In this document: one piece after another, positions 32,790-40,413 of the stretch
Position numbering within the stretch: the stretch's first letter is position 1
Layout of the letters: the number at the start of each line of letters is the position of its first letter
From: an uncultured Prevotellaceae bacterium
Lineage (GTDB): Bacteria > Bacteroidota > Bacteroidia > Bacteroidales > Bacteroidaceae
NCBI GenBank assembly: GCA_900315075.1
Contig: OMXV01000009.1
Location: 1-64,000, forward strand
Length of the DNA stretch: 64,000 nt
Direction: 5' to 3'
Position numbers and translations under genes: made by a program
The notes under the pieces: generated by a model
The model's input: only the letters and a program-made list of their open reading frames with translations
What the model was told of the DNA's origin: nothing
Database searches by the model: none

Positions 32790-33467
32790 ATGGAAATCTC
32801 TCCAATAGCTATCTTTCATTCGCCTTTCCATACCAAGTTTGGTGTTCCACGACAGAGTGGGGTGGTGCCCCATCTCAAGGGGAAGATTGTCTTTGAAACG
32901 GCATACCGCAACCATGACTATATCCGTGGCATTGATGAATTTGATTATTTGTGGCTCATCTGGGGATTCTCGGCTAATAACCATCAATCCATACGGCCTA
33001 CTGTACGGCCACCACGATTAGGAGGCAATCGGTCGGTTGGGGTCTTCGCTACCCGTTCACCATATCGCCCTAATCCCATTGGATTGTCATCTGTCAGATT
33101 GGTTGGCGTAGAGGATACAAAGGATTGTGGGGTGGTGTTGATAGTGGAAGGGGGTGACTTGATGGATGGCACGCCCATTTATGATATCAAACCGTACCTA
33201 ACCTATGCTGACAGTCATGAAAGCGCTAAAAGCGGGTTTACTGATACCCATCAGTGGCAGCAGCTTGACGTGGTAATACCAAAAGAATATCAGACTTTCT
33301 TTTCATCGGAGGACATCGCTATCCTAACCGAGATACTTCGTCAAGACCCACGTCCACACTACCACAATGACCCTGAGCGTGTTTATGGAATGCCATACGC
33401 TGGCTATGATGTAAAATTCAAAGTGAATGATGGCGTTTTGACAGTGGTAGAAATGATGAAGATTTGA
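32790..33467 (+). CDS. trmO: tRNA (N6-threonylcarbamoyladenosine37-N6)-methyltransferase TrmO
   Basis: 225 aa. N-terminal MEISPIAIFHSPFHTKFGVP, then LRGIDEFDYLWLIWGF-like and GVFATRSPYRPNPIGLSSVR segments are diagnostic of the TrmO/TsaA (YaeB) family, which methylates N6 of t6A37 in threonine tRNAs with SAM. GGDLMDGTPIYDIKPYL completes the SAM-binding barrel. A C-terminal domain of about 75 residues (residues 150-225) is present, as in the Escherichia coli enzyme. Cytoplasmic. Full-consensus promoter upstream; no clear terminator before the DUF805 genes. Confidence 0.93.
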   Translation: MEISPIAIFHSPFHTKFGVPRQSGVVPHLKGKIVFETAYRNHDYIRGIDEFDYLWLIWGFSANNHQSIRPTVRPPRLGGNRSVGVFATRSPYRPNPIGLSSVRLVGVEDTKDCGVVLIVEGGDLMDGTPIYDIKPYLTYADSHESAKSGFTDTHQWQQLDVVIPKEYQTFFSSEDIAILTEILRQDPRPHYHNDPERVYGMPYAGYDVKFKVNDGVLTVVEMMKI

Positions 33468-33525
33468 AAATTCATTATTTTCTATTTTTTTTTGACGAAT
33501 TGTCATGTTATATTTGAAATTTTTG

Positions 33526-33533
33526 TATATTTG
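33526..33533 (+). promoter_or_regulatory. -7 element of the first DUF805 gene
   Basis: TATATTTG, 70 bp upstream of the ATG at 33604. No TTTG at the ideal -33 distance. Confidence 0.5.
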
Positions 33534-33603
33534 CAAACAAATCGACGAAACCTTTTGATAATCAAAGAAACAATCATATTATTCATTAAAAACCATTATT
33601 ACT

Positions 33604-34356
33604 ATGACTGACTCTGTTCCACAATTAGAACCAACCCAGGCGGTGAAACAAGCTTTTAACCGCATTCAAGACATGAATGGACGTTCAAGGCGTTCTGAGT
33701 TTTGGTGGGCCATGTTGGCGTTTGTATTGATCTACTTTTTCTTAGAAAAATTTATAGAGGCTATTAATGTTCCTGTTGTGCTACCTTTTGTCACAATTCC
33801 TTTGCTTCTTGCTCTTGCCCCTATTATGATTCGACGTATGCATGATATAGGAAAGGAACCATTGCTCGTCTATATTTTCTTGGGAGCTGTTTTGGTTAAT
33901 GAAATATTTTTAATAGTTGCCAATCTTTCTAAGAGTTTTAGCACGATTAAGACGATGATGGATATTAGCAAATTTTTGTCCATTGCTATCATGATTCTTC
34001 TTCTCGTTTTAATCTGGTTTTGGTGCGAGGATAGCCAGAAAGGTGGAAACCGCTTTGGTAAGTCACCTAAATATCCAAATGCTCCTGATATTGAACCAAT
34101 GAATCAAACCCCATATAATCCTTATGGTCAGCAACCATACGGTCCTCAGCAGTATGGTCCTCAGCAGCAGTATGGTCCTCAGCAACCATACGGTCCTCAG
34201 CAGCAGTATGGTCCTCAGCAACCATACGGTCCTCAGCAGCAGTACGGTCCTCAGCAGCAGTATGGTCCTCAGCAGCAGTATGGTCCTCAGCAATATGGTC
34301 AGCAACAATCTCCTTATGATCAGGAGACTCAGTTTGACCAAAACAAAGACCAGTAA
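33604..34356 (+). CDS. DUF805 membrane protein with Gln/Tyr/Pro-rich repeat tail
   Basis: 250 aa. Residues 1-150 match DUF805 (YhaH family): QAFNRIQDMNGRSRRSEFWW, three to four transmembrane helices, and IMIRRMHDIGK between them. Residues about 160-240 are a tandem array of YGPQQ and PYGPQQQ units, a low-complexity, prion-like tail probably in the cytoplasm. DUF805 proteins have no established biochemical role. The gene is followed 42 bp later by a paralog with the same layout, so the pair arose by tandem duplication. The repeat DNA (15- and 18-bp units, 34120-34312) may change length by slippage. Confidence 0.8.
   Translation: MTDSVPQLEPTQAVKQAFNRIQDMNGRSRRSEFWWAMLAFVLIYFFLEKFIEAINVPVVLPFVTIPLLLALAPIMIRRMHDIGKEPLLVYIFLGAVLVNEIFLIVANLSKSFSTIKTMMDISKFLSIAIMILLLVLIWFWCEDSQKGGNRFGKSPKYPNAPDIEPMNQTPYNPYGQQPYGPQQYGPQQQYGPQQPYGPQQQYGPQQPYGPQQQYGPQQQYGPQQQYGPQQYGQQQSPYDQETQFDQNKDQ
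34120..34312 (+). repeat. Coding minisatellite of 15/18-bp units
   Basis: Alternating units CAGCAGTATGGTCCT and CAGCAACCATACGGTCCT, about a dozen copies in frame, encode the QQYGP/QQPYGP tail of the first DUF805 protein. Near-identity between units makes length variation likely. Confidence 0.85.
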
Positions 34357-34398
34357 TTGTTTTTGTCACTCTTTTTTTAACCTTTAATATTTACTATT

Positions 34399-35076
34399 AT
34401 GATTCCAAATGGCCTTCCTCAATTAGATTTTATGCAGGCGGTACAATTGTCTATCAAACGCATCAAAGAAATGGACGGACGTTCACGCCGTTCTGAATTT
34501 TGGTGGACAATGCTTGCTCTTGTACTTTGCAACATTGTGCTCATTTTTATTCCTGTAGTTGGTCCTATTTTAAGTATTGCATTATGGGTTTGTTCTATTC
34601 CATTGATGTCTCGCCGACTGCATGATACTGGTCGTAATCACACTCTCGTTTTTGTTTATATCGGACTGTATGTGCTATATATGATACTCTTTATTTACAT
34701 GTGGTTCCAGGCGAGAAATAATCCGTTAGGTCTATTGTCAGGTCTTGGTGCGATAGGCACAATTTACACATTGGTTATGTTGGCAATGCTTGTGATCGGT
34801 ATCATTTTAATTGTATTTTGTTGTGGTGACAGTCAGCCGTTTACCAATCAGTATGGCCCCTCGCCAAAATATCCTGATGGTCAACAAAATCAGCAACAGT
34901 TCTACGGTCAGCAGTATGGTCCCCAGCGACCTCCTTATGGTCAGCAGTATGGTCCTCAACAGCCACCTTATGGTCAGCAGTATGGCCCTCAGCAACCACC
35001 ATACAATCAGCAGCAGTATGGTCCTCAACAACCACCATACGATCAGACTCAGTTTGACCAGAACAATGGACGATAG
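34399..35076 (+). CDS. DUF805 membrane protein with Gln-rich repeat tail, tandem paralog
   Basis: 225 aa. QLSIKRIKEMDGRSRRSEFW and IPLMSRRLHDTGRNHTLVFV match DUF805, with four hydrophobic helices up to about residue 145. The tail from about residue 165 has six or so QQYGPQQPPYG units and ends PPYDQTQFDQNNGR, close to the end of the upstream paralog (QETQFDQNKDQ). The spacing of 42 bp suggests co-transcription with that gene. Function is unknown; both paralogs keep the RSRRSEFWW core. A strong palindrome at 35140-35177 separates it from the opposing acyl-CoA dehydrogenase gene. Confidence 0.8.
   Translation: MIPNGLPQLDFMQAVQLSIKRIKEMDGRSRRSEFWWTMLALVLCNIVLIFIPVVGPILSIALWVCSIPLMSRRLHDTGRNHTLVFVYIGLYVLYMILFIYMWFQARNNPLGLLSGLGAIGTIYTLVMLAMLVIGIILIVFCCGDSQPFTNQYGPSPKYPDGQQNQQQFYGQQYGPQRPPYGQQYGPQQPPYGQQYGPQQPPYNQQQYGPQQPPYDQTQFDQNNGR
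34896..35046 (+). repeat. Coding minisatellite in the second DUF805 gene
   Basis: Units of about 24-27 bp (CAGCAGTATGGTCCTCAACA followed by CCACCTTATGGT) encode QQYGPQQPPYG. More diverged than the array in the upstream paralog. Confidence 0.75.
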
Positions 35077-35139
35077 CATGAGATGGTAGGAGCTTGCAAT
35101 ACCGATATTGCTATGTTCTCTTACAATAGAAATGAATAG

Positions 35140-35177
35140 ACACAGAGGCACAGAACCAACGTTCTGTGCCTCTGTGT
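35140..35177. terminator. Perfect 17-bp hairpin, CACAGAGGCACAGA repeat copy 2
   Basis: 35140-35156 pairs perfectly with 35161-35177 around a 4-nt loop (CAAC). It lies between two convergent genes and should stop transcription from both sides. The same palindrome occurs at 21430-21469. Confidence 0.8.
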
Positions 35178-35205
35178 ATGAATGTTGAATTATAAAAATC
35201 TATAA

Positions 35206-36915
35206 TTAAATAGCCTTATAATTGTCTAAGTCTTCAACTTTGAGGTTCTTCACGAAGTCGTAGTGTCCACAACATTCGGCCTCAGCGTGACGAACATAGA
35301 CGTTGGCGCTCTTGGCGAAAAGCTCTGGTGCACGTGTGGCATCGTCGAGAATAAGCAGCGACATGATGATGTCGGCAGTCATCTCATACAAGCGGCGAGC
35401 CACAAAGTCGGTCTTCTCCTGATTATTCTCAGCCTTCACCTCTGCTAACACTTCTTCGTAAAGGGCTACCAATTTCTCAACACGCTCTTTAAGTGGTTGC
35501 AAATCTGCAGAGACTTCATTTTCCAGCATTTCCTTGATAATCTGGAGGTAGGTGCCGTTGGTGATGTAGCGGCTGGCAGCAACCACCTGCAACTGTGTGG
35601 TACCCTCGTAAATAGAGAAGATACGTGCGTCGCGATAGAGTCGCTGGCATTTGTATTCCATTATAAATCCTGAACCACCATGGATGGAGATAGCATCATA
35701 GGCGTTTTGGTTGGCATATTCTGAGTTCATACCCTTTGCCAGTGGTGTAAATGCATCTGCCAGACGGGTATATTTCTTCAGTTCCTGACGGTCTTCTGGC
35801 TTCATGCGGCCCTCACGTTGCAGGTCTTCCAATGCTTTGTAGATATCCACGTAGCGGGCTGTCTGGTAGAGTAGGGAACGTCCGGCGTCCAACTTCGCTT
35901 TCATTCTCGACAGCATGTCATAAACTGCGGGGAAGTTGATAATCTTCTGTCCGAATTGAGCACGTTCGCGAGCATATTTCAGACCTTCGTTGTAGGCTTC
36001 CTGCTCCACGCCCACACTCTGTGCTGCAATTCCGAGGCGTGCACCGTTCATCAGTGCCATCACATATTTGATGAGTCCTAAGCGTGTGCTGCCACAAAGT
36101 TCAGCTTTGGCATTTTTATAGGTCAACTCGCAAGTGGGTGAGCCATGGATACCCAACTTATGTTCGATGTGGCGCACGTCAACACCACCGTTACGCTTGT
36201 CGTAGATAAACATCGACAGTCCGCGACCGTCGCGTGTGCCTTCCTCTGAGCGTGCAAGCACCAGGTGGATGTCACTGTCACCATTGGTTATAAATCGCTT
36301 CACACCGTTCAAGCGCCAGCAATTCTCCTTCTCGTCGAAGGTGGCCTTGAGCATCACGCGCTGCAAGTCGCTACCGGCATCGGGCTCGGTGAGGTCCATC
36401 GACATGGTCTCACCTGCACAGACACGGGGGATGTATTTCTGTCGCTGCTCCTCATTGCCAAATTCATACAATGTGTCGATACACGATTGGAGACTCCAGA
36501 TGTTCTGGAAACCGGCGTCAGCGGCGGAAATCACCTCGCTCAGCATCGAGAACACCACGTTGGGAAGGTTGAGCCCACCATAGCGGCGGGGCATGGATAC
36601 ACCATGCAAGCCGGCCTTACGGGTGGCATCAATGTTCTCAAATGTCTTTGATGCATAAATCATGCGGCCGTTCTCCAGGTGTGGACCTTCCAGGTCTACT
36701 GACTCTGAATTGGGCTCAAGGATATTAGCAGCCACATCACCAGTGATGTCAAGGATGCGCTTGTAGTTCTCGATGGCATCCTCGAAATCCACAGGAGCAT
36801 CGTCAAATTTCTCTTTGTCTTCGTAGCCCTTCTCTTTGAGTTCTACAATACGCTCCATCAGAGGATGGTTCAGGTGGAACACTATTTCTGGGTGGTCACT
36901 ATAATAGTTTGCCAT
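35206..36915 (-). CDS. Acyl-CoA dehydrogenase family protein (long form)
   Basis: 569 aa, longer than the 380-aa classical enzymes because of a C-terminal extension of about 130 residues, as in FadE-like forms. MSMDLTEPDAGSDLQRVMLK (FAD/substrate motif), RFITNGDSDIHLVLARSEEG, KLGIHGSPTCELTY and RDARIFSIYEGTTQLQ with the catalytic-position Glu are present. It oxidises an acyl-CoA to enoyl-CoA and passes electrons to ETF. The substrate chain length cannot be read. It is the last gene of the tight minus-strand operon etfB-etfA-small ORF-this gene, 2 bp after the small ORF, so direct partnership with the ETF is very likely. Confidence 0.93.
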   Translation of the reverse strand: MANYYSDHPEIVFHLNHPLMERIVELKEKGYEDKEKFDDAPVDFEDAIENYKRILDITGDVAANILEPNSESVDLEGPHLENGRMIYASKTFENIDATRKAGLHGVSMPRRYGGLNLPNVVFSMLSEVISAADAGFQNIWSLQSCIDTLYEFGNEEQRQKYIPRVCAGETMSMDLTEPDAGSDLQRVMLKATFDEKENCWRLNGVKRFITNGDSDIHLVLARSEEGTRDGRGLSMFIYDKRNGGVDVRHIEHKLGIHGSPTCELTYKNAKAELCGSTRLGLIKYVMALMNGARLGIAAQSVGVEQEAYNEGLKYARERAQFGQKIINFPAVYDMLSRMKAKLDAGRSLLYQTARYVDIYKALEDLQREGRMKPEDRQELKKYTRLADAFTPLAKGMNSEYANQNAYDAISIHGGSGFIMEYKCQRLYRDARIFSIYEGTTQLQVVAASRYITNGTYLQIIKEMLENEVSADLQPLKERVEKLVALYEEVLAEVKAENNQEKTDFVARRLYEMTADIIMSLLILDDATRAPELFAKSANVYVRHAEAECCGHYDFVKNLKVEDLDNYKAI

Positions 36916-36917
36916 AA

Positions 36918-37073
36918 TTATTTTTCTTTTTTATAGGTAAGATAAATTGCGTAGATGATGCATAGCGCTTGAATGATAATGGTGATGACCACAGCAATGC
37001 CATAATTTCTGAATCCGGAAATCACCCCGCAAAGAAGCAATACAGCAATCAGCAGATATCTTATCTCTTTCAT
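36918..37073 (-). CDS. Small two-helix membrane protein inside the ETF operon
   Basis: 51 codons: begins MKEIRYLLIAVLLLCGVISG and ends IYAIYLTYKKEK. Two hydrophobic helices (about 5-19 and 25-47) are joined by a short polar turn (GFRNYG), with basic residues at both ends. The ATG is 4 bp after the etfA stop and the TAA is 2 bp before the acyl-CoA dehydrogenase ATG, so it fills the gap exactly in the style of a translated operon gene. No family recognised. It could anchor the ETF/dehydrogenase complex to the membrane or pass electrons near quinone, but it has no cofactor motif; that is inference only. Confidence 0.7.
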   Translation of the reverse strand: MKEIRYLLIAVLLLCGVISGFRNYGIAVVITIIIQALCIIYAIYLTYKKEK

Positions 37074-37077
37074 TAAA

Positions 37078-38100
37078 TTATTTACTATTCTGCTTGTAGT
37101 ATTTAATCAGCTTTGGCACTACTTCCTCGACGGTGCCGTTAATCACGTAGTCGGCAATGCTGTTAATAGGAGCGTTGGGGTCGCTGTTAACCGAGATGAT
37201 AATGCCGGAGTCTTGCATACCAGCGATGTGCTGGATTTGTCCGGAAATACCGCAGGCGATATAGACTTTGGGATGTACGGTGACACCAGTCTGGCCAATC
37301 TGGCGGTCGTGGTCGCAGAAACCTGCATCCACTGCGGCACGCGAAGCACCTACCTCAGCGTGGAGCACCTTGGCTAAGTCGAAGAGCATGTCGAAGCCTT
37401 CCTTACTTCCCATGCCATAGCCACCGGCCACCACAATTTGTGCACCTTTCAGGTTGTGCTTAGCTGCTTCCACATGGTGGTCGAGCACTTTCACGACAAA
37501 AGCCTCGGCAGAGACGTATTTTGACACCTCAGGATATACCACCTCTTTTTTGCAATCGCCCTCATAGATGGCCTTTTGCATCACACCACTGCGCACTGTA
37601 GCCATCTGTGGACGATGCTCAGGGTTGACGATGGTAGCCACGATGTTGCCACCAAATGCGGGACGAATCTGGTAGAGCAGGTTGGTGAAGGTCTTGCCGC
37701 TTTTCTTATCCTCGTAGTCGCCGATTTCCAATTCGGTGCAGTCGGCGGTCAAACCACTGGTGAGTGAGGATGAAACTCTTGGCCCGAGGTCGCGACCAAT
37801 AACAGTTGCACCCATAAGGCAAATCTGTGGTTTCTCTTCTTTGAAGAGGTTGACCATAATATCGGTATGTGGTGCGGAGGTGTAAGGGAAGAGACCTTCG
37901 CCATCAAATACGAAAAGCTTATCTACTCCGTAAGGGAGTATTTGGTCTTCCACCTTGTTGCGGATGTTGGTGCCGATAACTACGGCATTCAGTTCCACAT
38001 TCAGTTGATTGGCAAGTTTTCTGCCTTTTGTGAGCAATTCCTGGGAAACTTCGGCCACTTGTGTGCCTTCTATTTCGCAATATACAAATACAGCCTCCAT
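37078..38100 (-). CDS. etfA: Electron transfer flavoprotein alpha subunit
   Basis: 340 aa. N-terminal alpha/beta domain (MEAVFVYCEIEGTQVAEVSQ), RDLGPRVSSSLTSGLTADCT in the middle, and the C-terminal FAD domain with GASRAAVDAGFCDHDRQIGQ, TGVTVHPKVYIACGISGQIQ, HIAGM and SVNSDPNAPI. It binds FAD and transfers electrons between acyl-CoA dehydrogenase and a further acceptor. It starts 1 bp after the etfB stop and ends 4 bp before a 51-codon ORF, all in one operon driven from the promoter at 39009-39039. Whether this ETF is the electron-bifurcating type needs structure-based comparison of the beta-subunit FAD site. Confidence 0.95.
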   Translation of the reverse strand: MEAVFVYCEIEGTQVAEVSQELLTKGRKLANQLNVELNAVVIGTNIRNKVEDQILPYGVDKLFVFDGEGLFPYTSAPHTDIMVNLFKEEKPQICLMGATVIGRDLGPRVSSSLTSGLTADCTELEIGDYEDKKSGKTFTNLLYQIRPAFGGNIVATIVNPEHRPQMATVRSGVMQKAIYEGDCKKEVVYPEVSKYVSAEAFVVKVLDHHVEAAKHNLKGAQIVVAGGYGMGSKEGFDMLFDLAKVLHAEVGASRAAVDAGFCDHDRQIGQTGVTVHPKVYIACGISGQIQHIAGMQDSGIIISVNSDPNAPINSIADYVINGTVEEVVPKLIKYYKQNSK

Positions 38101-38101
38101 T

Positions 38102-38977
38102 TTATCCTATAATTTTATCGTTCAACAATTCCACAATCAGGTCATTGATGTCTGTGTCAGATGCAGTCAGTGTCTTGCTTTCCTTAGCTTGGAACGATAT
38201 GTTCTTCACTGCCTTTACCTTGGTTGGACTTCCAGCAAGTCCACACTGGTTGACATCACCATCGACATCGGCTACCGACCACTGGTTGAGTGTCAGGAAA
38301 TCACGCTCGGCATAGAGCTTCGCCATTCGCTCATCCAACTCGGCGGGGCGCTCCATCGGACAGGTTGCATATTTGTATTTCATTACCAACTTAGCGTTGC
38401 AGGGGCGACAGGGAGCAGCACTTCCGTTCACTGTGATAACCACGGGTAGGGGAGCCACAACGGTTTCCACACCACCATCGATATGGCGGCGGATGGTAGC
38501 CTTTCCGTCTTCTATCTTGAGGATTTCCTCAGCATAGGTCACCTGATTCAAACCCAGTTTTTGAGCTACCTGTGGTCCCACCTGAGCGGTGTCGCCGTCG
38601 ATAGCCTGGCGACCGCCAATCACGATATCCACATCGCCAATCTTCTTGATGGCAGTGGCGAGAGCGTATGAAGTGGCCAATGTGTCGGCACCAGCAAACA
38701 GACGGTCGGTGAGCAACCAACCGGTGTCGGCACCACGATAGAGGCCCTGGCGGATGATTTCACCAGCGCGAGGAGGACCCATTGTGAGTAGTCCTACTTT
38801 GGAACCTGGATGTTGTTCCTTCAGACGAAGGGCTTGTTCCAGTGCATTAAGGTCTTCGGGATTGAAGATGGCGGGCAGGGCGGCGCGGTTGACAGTGCCT
38901 TCGGCGGTCATAGCGTCCTTGCCCACATTTCTTGTGTCGGGTACTTGTTTGGCAAGTACTACAATTTTCAAACTCAT
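38102..38977 (-). CDS. etfB: Electron transfer flavoprotein beta subunit
   Basis: 291 aa, longer than mitochondrial-type ETF-beta (about 255) and in the range of FixA-like forms. Motifs: MSLKIVVLAKQVPDTRNVGK, FNPEDLNALEQALRLKE, VDIVIGGRQAIDGDTAQVGP and CGLAGSPTKVKAV near the C-terminus. The GLAGSPT-type loop is where bifurcating ETFs hold a second FAD and others hold AMP. First gene of the operon, with a full-consensus promoter about 32 bp upstream. Partner of the etfA directly downstream. Confidence 0.95.
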   Translation of the reverse strand: MSLKIVVLAKQVPDTRNVGKDAMTAEGTVNRAALPAIFNPEDLNALEQALRLKEQHPGSKVGLLTMGPPRAGEIIRQGLYRGADTGWLLTDRLFAGADTLATSYALATAIKKIGDVDIVIGGRQAIDGDTAQVGPQVAQKLGLNQVTYAEEILKIEDGKATIRRHIDGGVETVVAPLPVVITVNGSAAPCRPCNAKLVMKYKYATCPMERPAELDERMAKLYAERDFLTLNQWSVADVDGDVNQCGLAGSPTKVKAVKNISFQAKESKTLTASDTDINDLIVELLNDKIIG

Positions 38978-39008
38978 AAATAAAAAATAATGTTACTGTT
39001 TTGGCCGG

Positions 39009-39039
39009 CAAAAGTACGCATTTTTTGTCGGCTATCAAA
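39009..39039 (-). promoter_or_regulatory. Promoter of the etfB-etfA-ORF-acyl-CoA dehydrogenase operon
   Basis: On the minus strand TTTG (39039-39036), 19 nt, TACTTTTG (39016-39009). Full consensus; start of transcription expected near 39002, 25 nt before the etfB ATG. Confidence 0.8.
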
Positions 39040-39353
39040 GAAATAAAGTGTAAAAATGCACATTATTCCTTAAAACGTGCACATTTTCACGGATTTGTGC
39101 ATACCTATGCTCTCAATCGGGTCTACGGCATATCTCGCGATAAAATAAAAGTGATGCTCTCTTGACGCTATAGAGACTAAAAACTAACAACTATAGAATT
39201 GCGTATGATTCTTGAAAATTCATGCCTAATTCATGCAATTCATGCTCAAAATATAATTCATCTCATAATATGGCTGTAAATGTGAGCATACGTCCCTTTA
39301 ACTACTCTTAAACTACCTTTTAACTACCCTTCAACTACTGCATGTTGAGCGAA
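39040..39353. other. Gene-free stretch upstream of the ETF operon
   Basis: About 310 bp. It contains AATTCATG repeats (39217-39262) and a run of AACTAC units (39299-39340). A similar GTAGTTA run is found at 52003-52034. No gene or hairpin of note. Confidence 0.5.
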
Positions 39354-40151
39354 TTATTTGTTTCGGTTTGTTTTCAGTTCGTTGCCGTTATATTGGTTGT
39401 AGTCAAGGTTGATCTTGTTCCAAGGCACACGGTCGCGGAAGAGTTCGGGGTGATTTACTATGAGCGTACATTTCAGCAGACCGTCGAACGCATCAGGTGC
39501 ACATGCTGGTGGGTTTTCCGTGCGTACTTCTATGGTGCGAAGCATGGTGCAGTTGGCAAAGGCCAAGTTACCTATTTCATTCACCCATTGTGGAATGTAA
39601 ATCATCTCAAGTCGCTTGCAGTTGGCAAAAGCTGTCATCTCTATTGTGCGGAGTTCTTTAGGCAGGGGGATGATGCGTACTCCTGAGTTCATAAAAGCCC
39701 CTTTGCCGATGCTAAGGATGCGACTGTTGTAGATGTTGATTTTGTCGAGTGAAGGACAGTCTTTCAGCATTCGGTCGGGTACTTTCTCCATATAATCAGA
39801 AAATTGAATGTTGGAAAGATTTGTGCATCCTTCAAAGGCCGAAACTCCCAAGCGTACAAGTTTTTTGGGTAAACGGGCATATTCCAATTTCTGCATCCCA
39901 TAAAATGCAGAGTCACCCATCTGCTTGTTCTTCAGTTTGTGCAGGTCAATCTCACGCAAATTTGGCAATGTACGAATGAATTTCAGGTCGCGGTCATTGA
40001 TTGTTCCCGTCAGAACAAGTCTTTCTACGCTTTGTGGATTTTCCAACAATGTTGACAGTGTACCCTCAATAGGCACATTCAATTTGATTTCCTGGGCAGA
40101 GGCTATTGTTGTAATAGCTATTGCTGCCAATAAAATAATAGTTCTTTTCAT
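39354..40151 (-). CDS. BspA-like leucine-rich repeat surface protein
   Basis: 265 aa with signal peptide MKRTIILLAAIAITTIASAQ. Residues about 45-235 hold seven or eight LRR_5 (Treponema/BspA type) repeats, for example LTGTINDRDLKFIRTLPNLR, GDSAFYGMQKLEYARLPKKL and GVSAFEGCTNLSNIQFSDYM. BspA-like proteins are secreted or surface adhesins in oral and gut Bacteroidetes. There is no sorting tail here. The start was placed at 40151 since the -7 element TACCTTTG is at 40226-40233 and the next Met gives a clean signal peptide. Divergent from dnaG. Confidence 0.8.
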   Translation of the reverse strand: MKRTIILLAAIAITTIASAQEIKLNVPIEGTLSTLLENPQSVERLVLTGTINDRDLKFIRTLPNLREIDLHKLKNKQMGDSAFYGMQKLEYARLPKKLVRLGVSAFEGCTNLSNIQFSDYMEKVPDRMLKDCPSLDKINIYNSRILSIGKGAFMNSGVRIIPLPKELRTIEMTAFANCKRLEMIYIPQWVNEIGNLAFANCTMLRTIEVRTENPPACAPDAFDGLLKCTLIVNHPELFRDRVPWNKINLDYNQYNGNELKTNRNK

Positions 40152-40225
40152 AGAATCAAAAAATAGTATTGGCTTGTTGATTGTATTCAAGATTTCCTTT
40201 CATCTGTGTGAATAAAAAATCTCCA

Positions 40226-40233
40226 CAAAGGTA
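40226..40233 (-). promoter_or_regulatory. -7 element of the BspA-like gene
   Basis: TACCTTTG on the minus strand, 75 bp upstream of the ATG at 40151. Confidence 0.5.
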
Positions 40234-40341
40234 AGCTTTATTTTTATCATATGCAAGTATATACCTAAATAAAAATAAGTAGGTGGCCAAAATCAGATGA
40301 TAGGATTTTATGATTCTTAACTTTTCTTTCTGCAAATAAAT

Positions 40342-40372
40342 TTTGAAAAGAGATAAAATATACTTACCTTTG
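40342..40372 (+). promoter_or_regulatory. Promoter of dnaG
   Basis: TTTG at 40342-40345, 19 nt, TACCTTTG at 40365-40372. Full consensus. It overlaps an in-frame upstream start at 40372, which is therefore excluded. Confidence 0.8.
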
Positions 40373-40413
40373 TGGTTCATTCTGATGAGTGGAAAGGTAT
40401 AAAGAATCGTAAA

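Noticed and set aside
34120-34312. Possible CRISPR or intergenic satellite
   Set aside because: The repeats are in frame inside a DUF805 gene and encode its Gln-rich tail.
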